From positions 2,294,001 to 2,358,000 of the forward strand of contig NC_135059.1 of NCBI RefSeq assembly GCF_051014685.1: a stretch of DNA of 64,000 nucleotides. The letters run 5' to 3'. The notes below the pieces were generated by a model, which was not told the DNA's origin, searched no databases, and worked only from the letters and a program-made list of their open reading frames with translations. The DNA comes from Ptiloglossa arizonensis (taxonomy: Eukaryota > Arthropoda > Insecta > Hymenoptera > Colletidae). The position numbers and the translations under genes are program-made. Positions 34,313 through 46,317 of the stretch are shown piece by piece (position 1 is the stretch's first letter; every line of letters begins with the position of its first letter).

Positions 34313-35425
34313 TGATTTACCAAAAGCGATTGCGAAAGAAAATTAACGTTAACGTTAAAGTAACTAAAAGTTATCCGAAATCGTATCGTGCTTGGTTTTA
34401 TTTTACCTCAAAAAATCTCGATAACGAGTTAAGAATTTGTTTCGTAAGAAGAAAATCGAGCGTGTTTAAATTTCATCCGTTTTCGAGTCTTTAAATACCA
34501 GCTCGTGTCGATCGCCGGTAGGGTGGGGGATCCTCTCGATCGGTGGGGATAACGACGATCGTAGAACGAGCGAAGTCCAACGATCGTACAACGAGAATTT
34601 CCTGTACATAAATTTTATTAACGGTCGTTCGGGCAGCGATAGTCGCGCCGCGGCGCTTCTGCTAACAAACAAGCGTAATCGAGTCGAGCGAGTCGGTCGG
34701 CCGCAATAAGACGAAATCTTTCGAGTGCAGGCCGCACCGTCCGAGCGTAAAGTCGGCGCGCAATCTGACATCGCGGACGCGGGGGCGTTTCCGACGCAAC
34801 CGCGAAGCGCGTACCCACGATACGCATCTTGCGCGCTGCTGCGAGACGCGCTAGGCGTCCTCGGAGGCGCTTCACTTTTAACGAAAACGTCCGAGATCTA
34901 TTCGATAGACGCGCAAGGGGAGCTCGAACGAATCGAGAGCGGCCGAGGCTAACTAGAACAACTGCGCGACGAAATAAAAACAATTCGGAGAATGAGCGGT
35001 GTAAATCAGGGTTCTCGGTGGTATTGGTACCGTTGCAATTGGTATAATTTCAAGGAAGCGTAAATTGTTACGGAAAATAGGATTAAGAGTTTTCTAATCC
35101 ATTTCAACATTAAGGTAACGCGTCGCGTTTTTCAACACATTTTTCGCCCGCGGTGCGAACCATTTTCCATTCGTCGGAAATTAATTTACCACGCGCGAAG
35201 AGGTTAATTGAAACCCTCGACAAATTGAACTCGAATATCGAATAAAGTCGGCGAGTGGATCCGTTTCGTTCGTTTGGTTCGAATTAAATTAAGACAAAAA
35301 ATGATTTTAGGCTCAAACTGGTCAATCTACTCGGAGTAGTTCTATTTTTGCGAGATTCTTGGAATTTTGCAAACTTTCGTTATTACGAGAAGAAACTTGC
35401 AGTAACGATAACGAGAAACACGTAA
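34313..35425. other. Non-coding block, CpG-rich centre
   Basis: The DNA is CpG-rich from about 34500 to 35000. Overlapping frames on both strands (34618-34983 minus, 34725-34952 plus) are rich in Arg and Ala and carry no motif. I call no gene. Confidence 0.4.
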
Positions 35426-35583
35426 TAGGTTGTTCGATAAGTTTTGTCCTTCGATAAAACTTATCGAGCATCCTAGTACTATACTGTTCAATAAGATTTA
35501 TAGAACGACAAAACTTATCGAGCATCCTAGTACTATACTGTTCAATAAGATTTATCGAACAACAAAACTTATCGAACAACCTA
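35426..35583. mobile_element. Three tandem mariner-like micro-palindromes
   Basis: The first unit (35426-35475, 50 bp) reads TAGGTTGTTCGATAAGTTTT, then GTCC, and then the inverted arm ending GAGCATCCTA. It is followed by two 54-bp units (35476-35529, 35530-35583), each starting GTACTATACTGTTCAATAAG and ending AAAACTTATCGA(G/A)CA(T/A)CCTA. The terminal CCTA falls at 35475, 35529 and 35583. The arms are the mariner-type terminus of this window. The structure suggests that a minimal two-TIR element became a tandem repeat. Confidence 0.75.
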
Positions 35584-37890
35584 GTACATTTAAATTTCAT
35601 GTCAGAAATATTAAAACATACTATTGTTGTTACTTTCTATTTCTCCTATCGCGTTTGGCAACTTCACTTCGATAACAACGCGTTTTCGCGACTGCTCTTA
35701 AACAATCGAGTCGAATTCGTTCGCAGCGTTACATTTGCAATAATTCTGTAAGAACGAAATAATCAAAAGAGTGTCTGAAATACACAAGTCTCGTTGCACG
35801 GACAACTCGATCGAACGATACTCAATTTCCCGAGTTTGTTCGTTTACCTGCGTCGTTCCTGTTCCACGGGAGTCGAAACGCGCCAACGTTCCGGACGCGT
35901 GTAAAACACATTCGCACAAGTTCCGCCTCGAATCCGCAATACGATATCAATTAACAAGAATCTCTTTCCGCTTACAATCATTTTTTCTCGGGGCTACACC
36001 GCGGCAGCCTCATTAAAACCTCCCTACCATCGTGGCGCGAGGCGCACATAAATCCTCCGGTCTCCCTTTCCCCTCAGCGGGTTCGGCCGCAGGCGTCCGA
36101 AGGAGTCGCTGTTAGCCGACTCTATTCCGCAAGGACATCGCTCGCGGGGTTGCTCGCGCGACTTATTTAAATAACATCTCCGTTATGGTAATCGACGATG
36201 GTAATAATGGTAATAACCGAGTTGTAACAGCAACGAAAATGGGCCACTGCGGCTCTTCGCCGTCCGGGACCGTGCCGCTCTTTATCGTGGACCGCCGCTT
36301 TGGCTCGGCGCCGCGAGACCCAAGCCTGTAATACGTGCTCCGTGCCGCTCGTACGCGCTTACGCGGTACACGCATCGTACACGCTCGCGGGCCACTATTC
36401 ATCGGGCTACGGACGTTGGGCGTCTTGTAAAAGCTCGGGATCCTGTTGCGAACGTTTGTCAACGGGACCGCGAGAAAAATACGCCTAATTGCCGCGCCGG
36501 ACCCCCCGGGACCGTCGACCTGCGGATTTCGCGCTCGATGCCGAGCCGCGCGAGAAGTTTCGAATATACGAAATACCTCCGTGGACCAGCGTGAATGGGT
36601 AGTTCGCTGGGCCGTATCACCGAGAAAATTAAAAAAAGAGAAATAAAATATTTAGAAATAAAAAATAGAAAAGAATCAACGTCGCTTATATTTATTACAA
36701 ATATTAATATGCGAGTGTGTTAAATTATTCTACCGCGTTCTATCGAGTTTTTGATTTCACACGGTCTACCTGATAAATTTTACGCGTACGATCGATAGGG
36801 ATATCGATTATCACAATAATTGCATTAAATTGTATTAAAAATATTAAATTAACACATACCTTTTTATTAGAATTTTTGTACATTTTCGCGTCTATTTGAA
36901 TTTTGCTAGAAAGTCTTGGGAGTTTCGCGAATCGATTCGCAGCCGACGCGGTATTCGAAACTCGTGCTCGGCGTTGATATTCGAAGGAGAGGGATCTTTG
37001 AGATTTGCATACCGGGGCCGGGATTGTTTCGCTTAGGCGCGGGGGGAAATAATCGAACCCCTATTTCTTTCGATGAATCGCGTGTCGCGTTTAATGAATG
37101 GAACGCTCTGTTCTCTCGATGACTAACGACCGCGGGTATTCGATTACGCGGGATCCGTGCTAGACATAGTCTAGTAGAGACTTGCGAAACGCGGTGCACG
37201 TTGACACACGACTCCGCCGTCTGCGACCTGCTCACGCCTATGCACGAACGAGTGCATAGATGCAATGCATAAGCAGCACACATTGTTGCCCACACTCGCG
37301 AGCCGACGTTCTCCGTAGTTTACAATACGTTCTCCGTTCGGCTTCCGAGGCGAACTCGACGAAACGGAGCGAAATGGAGTGCCTGAAAATACAAATAGCG
37401 CCAGCGAAATCACTGAATAATGGACAGTCGTGGTTACGCGTTCCTTGGGGGGTTTCGCGCGATACTTTGGTGGTCGAGGGATCAGAATTTCAATTTTCGA
37501 CAAGTTACGCAGCGTTTGCCGCTCGCTGTAACGAACGATATCGAGTGGAGCGAGTCCGATGGAAACGAAAATGCGTCGGCGCTCGTTTCGCGGAGATTCT
37601 CCAGGATAAATTTATTCTCTCGTTTCCTAATTGCCAGGTGTACGTCAAATTTTACGCATTCCGAATCCGAACTAATTCGTTCCGACTGTTAATTCTTAAA
37701 GACCGATTTAATACTCCGTTAGTCGCGAACGAATGGCACGGAATGTATGCACATAAATTGAATAAATTAAAAGAGAGAAGTTACGCAGAGGGAAGGCAAT
37801 CGTTTCGTACTTGTTGGTATTTAAAGTAACGAGAATCAACGGACAGCGTTGGAAATTGATTTATTCGTGACAACGTTCCGGCTCCCTTCG
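35584..37890. other. Non-coding block with CpG-rich island
   Basis: The part from 35840 to 36620 is CpG-rich with CATTAAAACC and ACATAAATCC cores at 36011 and 36047. From 36640 to 36900 the DNA is AT-rich. The 189-codon plus-strand frame at 37260-37829 has mixed composition but no family motif, no splice-like context that I can defend, and other frames open across it. I do not call it. Confidence 0.4.
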
Positions 37891-40540
37891 TATTCGGTTA
37901 CGATACTGCGAAAGAAATATACTCGAAAGTAATTGTACGCGTGCGACGCGAAAATGAGAATTGATTCCGATACGAGCAAAGTGTTTCAACTTGCGCTCCA
38001 ATTTGCTTTCCTCTATTTTTTTAATTTTCATTTCTTTCGATCGAATCGTTACTTTTGCGTTAATATGTATTTAGTTGCATTTTATAATATTTCTATTAGC
38101 ATATTGTGCTGAAAAGGTCGGAAAACTATCAATGCTTTAAAATACTATATATTGCTCTAAAATACCAACAAGGAAGGAATCGTTGCGTTCTCTTCGAGTA
38201 ATTTTATTCATCCATCGGAGAGTAAATAACTGTACGACTTCCATACGAAATTGAAAGAGTATTTGGTACTTTTGGCAAATAGAAATGAAAAAAGTAATCG
38301 GTATTTCGAAAACACTCGCACATGGTAAATATTCGAATTTTGCGAGTCCTCGTACACGCTTCTCCTGTTCCTTTACGCGTGAACTCGGCCTCGAATTTTT
38401 ATCTCGTATTCCGATTCGCTTGCCGAACGATAACGTTCGATCGCGAATTCGCGTACAAGTTTGCGTAGACAGTGTCAGCGGTAACGCTGGCAGCGGCGCA
38501 CGGCCGATCAGCGACAGGAAACAAAGTGGGCGCATCTTAATGGATTACACTTGTAGGCATCGCCTACTGGGGTCCCGTGGGTCCCTTATATCGCCAATTA
38601 TAGTGTACGTTCGACGTATAAACACGTTATTTTATTAGCGGGACCAGTCAGCACCGGGAACGGGGCGCGGCGTTCGCTTCGTACCGTGCATCCTTTGACC
38701 TTTTTCGAGTGTCTCGACGGAGAAGCAGAGAGACAGAGAGGGAGAAACGGTATGCGAAATTCCTCGTTCACCGAGGACGCTAAAAATGGAGGAAAAATCG
38801 TCGTAGGTATCGATGATTCCCGTCGCAGTTCTCGTCGCACTTTATTCGCAAGAATCGTTGAAATAAATTCGAAGGTGCCAGATTACCGCAAGGTTATCCG
38901 ACGAAATACCTTATTGCACGTTTTACGCGGCTGGCGCGCGTCGGTATAGGTATCGTCGGAAAAATGGCGGGGCGAGAGCGGCCGGGAGCGGTTTCCAGGC
39001 GACTTCAACGCCTGCATAAGCGCTATCGGCGCCCGGCGACGCGCGGCTCGTTCTGAATGGCCCATTGTGTCGTCCGATCGGCGCGAATTTTTCGCCGATC
39101 CTGGCGGACTCGCGTGGCCGCCCTCGATAGGCAGCAACGGGAATAAATTAACGTGCCGGTTAAACGTATCCGCGCGACGGCCACGTATAATCGCGCGTGT
39201 CGTAACGCGTCCATTGTGAGCGAGAACCGGCTTCAAGTGCGTCCCGCGATCGGAGGAGGAAGTGCCACCTCGTATTTTTGACCGAGGTGTCGACAGACCG
39301 TTGCTTCTCAAAGAGCTCGAGCAAATTGGATTCGCGGAACGCTTCCGGTGCGTGGCTTGAAATTGTACGTCTGTCCGTCGTGCGCTCGCGCCTCTCGTTC
39401 CTCGGTTGCAAATTAAGTAGGCAGCCACGATTCGATACGATTAAGTTCCGTTATTGCGTAAACTGGCGTTTACTCGCTTGGATAATCTTTTCGCAATTGT
39501 CCGAAATTATTCCTACGTAGGCAAGTACAACGATTTTTGATTTTATACAAAATTCGAGCCACGGGCCAATCCGGTTCCTTCGTTCTTCCGTACCCGGTCT
39601 GACTCGTGTGCTTCGACTCGAGAAACCGATAGAAACTACCTTAACGCGTATCTATCCACGAATCCGTACCTATATTTTCTAAAATAAATCTCATCGAAGT
39701 ACATCGAGTATTTTATTTCCGTTTTATTTATCCTACCAACGAACAAACTCGCACACCACCGATAAGCGCGGACCGTTTCCCGTCAGCGAATAAATAAATA
39801 AACGTAAAAGATTCTTCCACGGGGAAGCGAACCTACTACTATCTCGCGCTATAAACTTTATCGCGTCCACCCTTTCCTCGCGATAGTTTTGTTTCTTTTT
39901 GTTTGTTTTTTGTTTTTCGTAAAATCGTGACACTCCCAACCCCGTTGAGGCCTCAATTAATAGACACCCGTCCGTATCGATCCGGTTCGGGCCGTACGGG
40001 CGGAGAAACGTTTTCAGACACACCTTGTACGCGACGGTGCGTACGAATCTCGTATCTGCGGGAGGCTCGTATCGCAAATCTCGAGAAGGAACTGGCAGGA
40101 GCCACGGCTGTTCAGGTAGAATGGAAGTCGCGCGATAGAAGACGGAAACGCTATCGAGGTTCGGGTGACTAAGGGTGCCCCTGATCCCCCTTCGTTCCGC
40201 AACGATCGCTCGAATCTCGGATCACGATACGCGCGGGCTCCGCGCGAGTGTCCCCGGCTGCCGGCGGCGGCGGCTGCGCGGTTTCGCGCCCGATAAGTTA
40301 TTCGCCACGGTTTGCTGGCCGGTGATAGGCGGGCGCCAAGACCACCGACCGTCTGGGAATGTGTCCCCCATGAAATCGGGCCTCCGCGGCGCGATTTAAG
40401 CGGCACTGCATTATCGAACAATGCGTCCCGAGACGCCCGGCGAGCGATAGACCGCGAACTCGGTTGTCCGGCTCGGGCTGCACGATCGGGAAAAGGATCT
40501 TTGTCGGTGCGGTGTTACTCGGGCTGCTGACTGGATGTAT
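37891..40540. other. CpG-rich island group, candidate regulatory DNA
   Basis: From about 38430 to 40540 the DNA is GC- and CpG-rich. AT cores sit inside it, such as TTATTTTATTAG (38627), GAATAAATTAACG (39140), CGTATAATCGCG (39183) and GATAAGTTATTCG (40291). Minus-strand frames of 132-181 codons (38137-38535, 38883-39428, 40014-40421) are rich in Arg, Ser and Ala and without motif. Clusters of such cores in GC-rich DNA resemble enhancers of developmental genes, but this is inference. Confidence 0.35.
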
Positions 40541-41088
40541 TTATAGAAGAGACGTCCTTGATGTTCGTGTCGGAAACGAAATTGGGGGAGATAACGGTGG
40601 GCGTGGGATCGAAGATGAACGACTTTGATACCGTATTGCTCGTTGGAGAATTCTCCTCGGTTTCTGTTTTATTCTCGACTACGGCATCGACCAATACCGA
40701 TCGTTCGCCAGGGGTCTATGGTTTTAGGTTCGAGATACCTATTCAGCAACGGAGCGAGATTTTTGAAGGAAAACGCAAAGTTTGTTCCGATTCGATTTCA
40801 AGCTACTTTTCTAAAGCTATTTTTCGGTGGATTCGATGCTCCTGTTTTTTTACGTAAATTATTGGGTACGTTGGAACGAATGCAACAATGATCTAGGGAA
40901 TGTCAGATGTCAATAGCGAACGGTCAATGGTAAGTTTTAAATTCTGTGTTCGTATTGGCGCAGAAGGGTCGTCCACTACGCAATCAATGATTTGGCTGTC
41001 ATTTTCTTTTTGGTTTCTCCATTCAAGTCCTAGCCGAGGGTTACGAAGAGCACACGACACTGTCGTCGTTCACGCCAAATTATTCCGC

Positions 41089-41192
41089 CGTATATTTCTT
41101 TATCTCGATTTTATATTCTTATATGTACAATATAATGTTTATTATAACGTTAATGTATATTTCTTTATCTCGAGTTTATATTCTTATACCGT
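41089..41192. repeat. Short direct duplication, 66-bp step
   Basis: GTATATTTCTTTATCTCGA followed by (T/G)TTTATATTCTTATA occurs at 41089 and again at 41155. It is a two-copy local duplication in AT-rich DNA and is non-coding. Confidence 0.75.
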
Positions 41193-42101
41193 TGGATACG
41201 CGAGATCCCTGCATATTATAATAAACTACATATTACAATCTGAACTTTACAACCGGGTACGATGTTATTATCGATACGTATGTTTGTTTTTCTTTTTATT
41301 GAACAAAAAAAAAAAAAATAAGAAAAAGAAGTACGAAAAAGGAGAGGAAGTTGAAATTTAATAGCGCGACGAGAGGGTACGGTGACGATTTGGACAGAAT
41401 CCGGTGATAGTTTGAAGAAAAACAAGCACCATAAACCGTATCGTAATAATCGAACACGAAACACGACGAGGAGGATATAAAATATGTAAACGAGAAAAAT
41501 CTGAAAGGTACGGCGCAGCAACACGACACCCGAAACACCAAGATGGATCCTGGTGGCAGGCGAGCTGACAACCAACACGGAGGATTTGGAACGTCGCGGA
41601 TCGTGTAAGTTGCTCCAATGCGAAAGCGTGCTAAGGTCATCTTCTATCTCGTACTTAGCAGATCCGACGAAACGTGGATCGAAATCTTAATCAATCGAGT
41701 AGCACCAGAGTACGTATATGTACACCTGACAGTTATTACATCCAAGGACAAATTCTCGAGATACATTGCGCGTGAGAGAGAGAGGGAGAGAGAGGAAGTA
41801 ATTGAACGTATGGAATTAAGAATAAATTAATATGTACGTATATTGTTATTTCTTTTTCCTTTTTTATATAGTTGAATTTACCCCCTGTAAATTGCACGCC
41901 CAATTCGCATAGCGATAATTATACTTTGTTGAAAGAAATATTACGCTCGTGATACAAAAGTTTGTTAAAACTGTACATTTTTTACTTACTTTCTGTTAAG
42001 TGTACAAAATTAACGACAGAAAATGAACAAGTCCGCGCAACGATCTTCCGCAAAACTGTTTTTCCGGAGTGGGGAAACTTAACCGAGAAACACGATCGAA
42101 A
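41193..42101. other. AT-rich non-coding block with GA microsatellite
   Basis: The block includes an A-run at 41306-41319 and a (GA)n tract at 41774-41797. Frames on the minus strand (41216-41578, 41296-41640) are rich in Phe, Ser and Tyr, which reflects composition. No family motif was recognised. Confidence 0.4.
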
Positions 42102-42320
42102 CTATAGAAAAAGTAGTTGCAAACACTTACGAAGACTACAATGCAACATGGTGGGAGTCAAAGTATTGGAAATATGCGATAACAGTGTTGTAGTAACGCG
42201 ATTGCTACGAAAACCAAATTGGTAAATTGGCAGAACGTCGTGGACACTAATAAATTTTAGCAGTTGTAAAGTATAAAACTTTCCAACGATTTTGAAGAGA
42301 AGTTTGAGAGAAAGGATGGA
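42102..42320 (-). pseudogene. LINE reverse-transcriptase fragment
   Basis: The minus-strand translation contains FKIVGKFY followed by VLPIYQFGFRSNRVTTTLL. This matches the RT block of non-LTR elements in which a Q-F-G-F-R motif follows the K-x-F-E-K-(I/L)-V-x-x-R segment by about 20 residues. The rest of the RT, including the AFDKVWH and FADD blocks, is missing on the 3' side. It is a short orphan fragment, probably of the jockey or CR1 clade. It is distinct from the insertion at 33202, being on the opposite strand and covering an RT region that insertion lacks. Confidence 0.55.
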
Positions 42321-43009
42321 AGAAAGAAATTTAAGGAAGAAGCATTGTGCGTTCACCATTGTTCGTGTATACTCGAGGTCGCGGGTTCGAGTTCCATTTA
42401 CCCGCTTAAAATATTTTTGTTCGATCGGTTTCTTTTACAATTGTAATAATTTTAAAATAACGACGCGTTGTTTATTAGATGACAGTTGGTCGATGAAACG
42501 AAACGAAAATTTTCTCTGTATTCTCTCTGCATTTAAACCATAGATTATAGAACATAGAATCGTTTCAAATGGTTGGAGATATTATTTTCAGGCATTCTTG
42601 TTTCTTATTTAAACCTTGATCGTATTGATAATTTCATCATCAGCAATGTCGTAGTTTATATGTAGGATTCCTTTTCATCGTTTTGATCCCAACTATTTTT
42701 AGTGGCGCTGTTCGGATAATCGAACGTTCGATTAAACTATGTTCAGGTAATAGAAGTTTTCCTATACGTCCATTTTTATTAGCTCCATATTGGAACAAGA
42801 AATTTAATAGATTTGCTCGATCGAAAGTACTGGATAGGAGGGTGGGTATTTTTCACGACCAGCCTCTATACCCCTTCGTTCTGGTACACGGGTTATAAAT
42901 TACGTAATTTACTTCGATATCCCGAGGAGATCTGGAAAAATCCTTAGCCCGTTCGCAAAAACTTCTACATTGGACATTACGCACGGTAAACGCATATTAA
43001 GTAATAGCA

Positions 43010-43275
43010 GAGAAAATGGAAATATCCTCGCTAGTGTCCGCGACTCGCGTGCAATTCTACATTGCGACGAACTTATCTCGATAAAATACTAATTAGCTGC
43101 TAATCTTAATCCGGTAAAGGAACAGCGTTTCTACACTGCAATAAACACGTGTCTCTAAAATACAAATCAAAGGCTAATCTTAATCTACCGAGAAAACGGC
43201 ATTTCCACGGTGCAATAACTCCGTTCCATAAAATCGAAATCAGTTATTTTGATCTATCAAGGAAACGCGGGTGCA
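43010..43275. repeat. Degenerate tandem repeat, about 72 bp
   Basis: CTAATCTTAATC followed by GGTAAAGGAACAGCGTTTCTAC-type sequence and TGCAATAA occurs at 43100 and 43172. A weaker copy lies at 43240 (TTTTGATCTATCAAGGAAACGC), and a further trace before 43060 shows GAGAAAATGGAAATATCC and TGCAATTC. Steps are near 72 bp. The copies are well diverged and non-coding. Confidence 0.55.
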
Positions 43276-44850
43276 GGTGTTATCGCGCGAACGAAGTATT
43301 GTAATTAGCTGTGTATATTGATACGATTGGAGGCATTAAGCTTAATAGAAATCTCTCCATCTTTTGCAACGAAAATCCAGCAAGGAGCATCGCGTTGCGC
43401 TTTCGTACGTCCTCGATGCCAACCCATGACGGGTTCTCGTATCACGAGATCGCGACGTCTCACCGTGTTCTAGTAATTTGATTCTTAATTATATTACGAA
43501 AGACAAGAGGAGGAACGGCTCGGTAACATGCTCGTAAAGGTTTCGTCCGGCGCTGCCAGCATTTCTCAACGTGGCGGCTTACACATCGGGTCAGCGAAGT
43601 GGCTTTTTAAGGAGCGTTTTATTTTTGTACTGGACGCGACCACCGTTAATCCCGACCTTCTTACCTCGCCGATGATCCGACCGATAAATTCCGCGAGTCT
43701 CGTGCGAAACGACCAACAGTCCCTTCCGACCACTGTACCGGGCTGTCGAGCATTTATTATCGCCGATAACACGCTCTTCTCTGTAACACCAACATTGAGT
43801 TTACACGCGACCGAAAGAAACTTTGATCGCGGATTAAATCCAGAAACTGGAAACTTCCCTCGAAATTAATTTACAATTTTCACCCTCCGTGCAGGAAGCC
43901 TTGCAACAAATTTGCAAACGAGTGTGACGGTTCGATTATTCGATAAGGACAACGAGAGATATTTTTTAAATTTCCAAAGGAAATTCGTACAAAACGAGTC
44001 GAATAGGCTGTAGAAATATCCTTCAACATGCGAAATATTTTTCTAACGCGAATCGTGGTACTATTCAGTGTTTCTGGATTTTTCGGTTAAATTGTACCGG
44101 TATGTTTTAGGCGCGAACATAAGAAAAAATGTAATTAATCATACCAGTAGATTCGTAAATGCTTTGTTAACGAGTTACGAGTGTAGGAATTCCGAAATAA
44201 AGGATAATGGAATTGTTTTTACTTTTAATACGGTACAGATTAAGAATAGGCTGACGATGTTTATTTAAGTTTTACTTTAAGTACTTGTGTGAAGAATTAA
44301 AATTTCATACCTTCTGGTAAGTAACGAGTACACAATTAGTTTAACAGATTTTAATTAATTCAAGAACATCGAGTACAAAGGACGTGCTACGTCCCCGACA
44401 ATGTGCTCGAATGAGTCCCAAAATTCAGCCGAGGGGAGAATACCAATTTGCACGTATTAGAAAGTTGAATTTAAATGTTTTTCAAGGCTCCGTGCACGGG
44501 AACTGGTAGACTCGTGCGCGCGGAGTTAAAAAGGATCAGGATAATCGACACCGTGGCCGGCTCGTTCGGTTTATAATCGCGCGGCTTCGTTAAACGGTGC
44601 GCGACGTGCATGGTAATTAAGCCGCGTGGCGTAATCCGCTTTAAAATCACGATAAATCCAGCCCCACCCCCTCGTGTCAACGCGCCTTAAGAACCGTACA
44701 ATCACTCGCAACAATTATTTCGTACCGCTCGAAATTACCCGTAACTCGGTCTATGCTGGCCACCGTTTCGACGAAGCTGTTTGCCATAGTTGTACCGCGG
44801 AACCACCTTCGAAGTACTCTAAACCGTGTCGAACCAAAAATCGTCGTCGA
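43276..44850. other. Non-coding block with candidate enhancer-like cluster
   Basis: No gene is seen. A 113-codon plus-strand frame at 43528-43869 has no motif. Between 44515 and 44665, GC-rich DNA contains GGATAATCG, TTTATAATCG, GGTAATTAAG, GTAATCCG and GATAAATCC within about 130 bp. This is a dense set of TAAT- and GATA-like cores that would suit homeodomain factors. This is suggestive only. Confidence 0.35.
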
Positions 44851-44854
44851 CTTA

Positions 44855-45262
44855 CCAATTTAGAATCGATTGCTTCGATCGATTGTGCTTCGAGGACCTT
44901 CCAACAGGGAAAACTCGGACAATTTCGTGTTACTTCCAATTTAGAATCGATCGCCTCGACCGATTGTGCTTCGAGGACCTTTGAACAGGGAAAACTCGGA
45001 CAATTTCGTGTTACTTCCAATTTAAAATCGATCGCCTCGACCGATTGTGCTTCGAGGACCTTCCAACAGGGAAAACTCGGACAATTTCGTGTTACTTTCA
45101 ATTTAGAATCCATTGCCTCGACCGATTGTGCTTCGAGGGCCTTCCAACAGGGAAAACTCGGACAATTTCGTGTTACTTTCAATTTAGAATCCATTGCTTC
45201 GATCAATTGTGCTTCGAGGGCCTTCGAACAGGGAAAACTCGGACAATTTCGTGTTACTTCCA
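44855..45262. repeat. 81-bp tandem array, 5 copies
   Basis: The landmark TTTAGAATC (once TTTAAAATC) recurs with 81-bp spacing (TAGAATC at 44861, 44942, 45023, 45104, 45185). Each unit carries GATTGTGCTTCGAGG and AACAGGGAAAACTCGGACAA then TTTCGTGTTACTT. Since 81 is 27 codons, the array stays open on the plus strand (44674-45357, 227 codons) and on the minus strand (44751-45206). Differences between copies are both silent and replacement in either reading, so there is no sign of protein selection. I treat it as a minisatellite; a rapidly evolving repeat protein is a weaker alternative. Confidence 0.9.
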
Positions 45263-45671
45263 GAACCTTTTTTTCCCTACGATGTATTTACAATTTGATT
45301 TTCAACGATCGATTAACGGTAAATCCGTGTATACCTCGCCACCAAAAAGAAAATTAATAGAAATGAAGAGTTTGATCAATACGTAGATATAAGTACATAT
45401 AGAGAGTAACTGTAAGTATATAGGTGGAGGTACAATCTCGCGTAACTCCAGGATTTACTATGCACGAAAGCGATCGATAATTATAGTTTTGACAAAACGA
45501 CCTGCAATACGAATATAAATACAAATCTTCGATCGAGCGAATGTTTGTCTTCACATTGAATTTTCACGGGCAATTTCCTGTTCCTCGTTCAATAATTGTA
45601 AAATTGCGAGCTACTTCTGGTTTTGATGTATCAGAGGTTAGTGTACGTTGTTTAACCATTTTAGAAAGGGT

Positions 45672-45926
45672 AGTGTACCCTCGAAAGCTATTAAGTTCGT
45701 CGTTTTATTTTTCTAAAAATGATACTACTGTTTGATGAACATATGCAAAATTTCGTGTAGATCTGTGGACTCGTTCGTGTATTTACAGTTGTTCAAAGTT
45801 GAAGTGTCACACTATTTTTTTACAATGGAAGAAACGACAAAATTGATCGAACAACCTAGTACAGTGACGAGGAAAAGTGTCTTCAGACGACGTTGGAAAA
45901 AACGACAAAACTTATCGAACAACCTA
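45672..45926 (+). mobile_element. Internally deleted mariner derivative with doubled 3' end
   Basis: From about 45688 to 45829 the sequence follows the 5' untranslated region of the mariner copy at 63275-63413. Shared blocks in order are ATACTACTGTTTGATGAACAT, TTACAGTTGTTCAAAGTTGAAG and ATTTTTTTACAATGGAA (with minor changes). After ATGGAAGAAACGACAAAA it jumps straight to a terminal repeat, GATCGAACAACCTA, ending at 45858, so the transposase gene is deleted. A second terminus, GACAAAACTTATCGAACAACCTA, ends at 45926 after a 36-bp spacer. The left terminus is eroded. This is a non-autonomous, MITE-like derivative. Confidence 0.75.
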
Positions 45927-46317
45927 TATCGCACTGTGTAACGCAAAATAATTTCAACGAACATTAAAACTACGTTAATTAAAAAAAAAAAAAACAAGGT
46001 ACAAGTTTACCCGTACTGAAATTAAACGGTAAAGTCGAACGTTTGGAAATTAGCCACGTAACGATTCCGCGCAGCCATAACGCGCAGCCGTCGCGCGAAA
46101 CCGAGAAGCGTGCCGAAAAGGAGAAGGGTTATCTCGAGCTGAAACGTTTGCCCCTACGACGGAACGAATCCGTGTCACCGTGTGTACGTTAACCGTGCAC
46201 ATTGATTTGGTTCAGTCCGAGCAAACGTACGTTCTCAATTCGATCTATTCGGATCGATGGTGTCGAGCGAGCAACCGAGTAACCGGTAACAACGCTACAA
46301 GCTTCGAGCGGGAACCA
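45927..46317. other. Non-coding block, no gene recognised
   Basis: An A-run lies at 45979-45993, followed by CpG-rich DNA. No element or gene was recognised before the hairpin at 46318. Confidence 0.4.

Noticed and set aside
37260..37829. 189-codon plus-strand frame with mixed composition
   Set aside because: No recognisable domain, and overlapping frames are also open. I could not support a coding call without expression or conservation data.
42368..42400. GGTCGCGGGTTCGAGTTCC as a tRNA 3' half
   Set aside because: The T-stem does not pair beyond two or three bases and there is no A-box upstream. At most a remnant.
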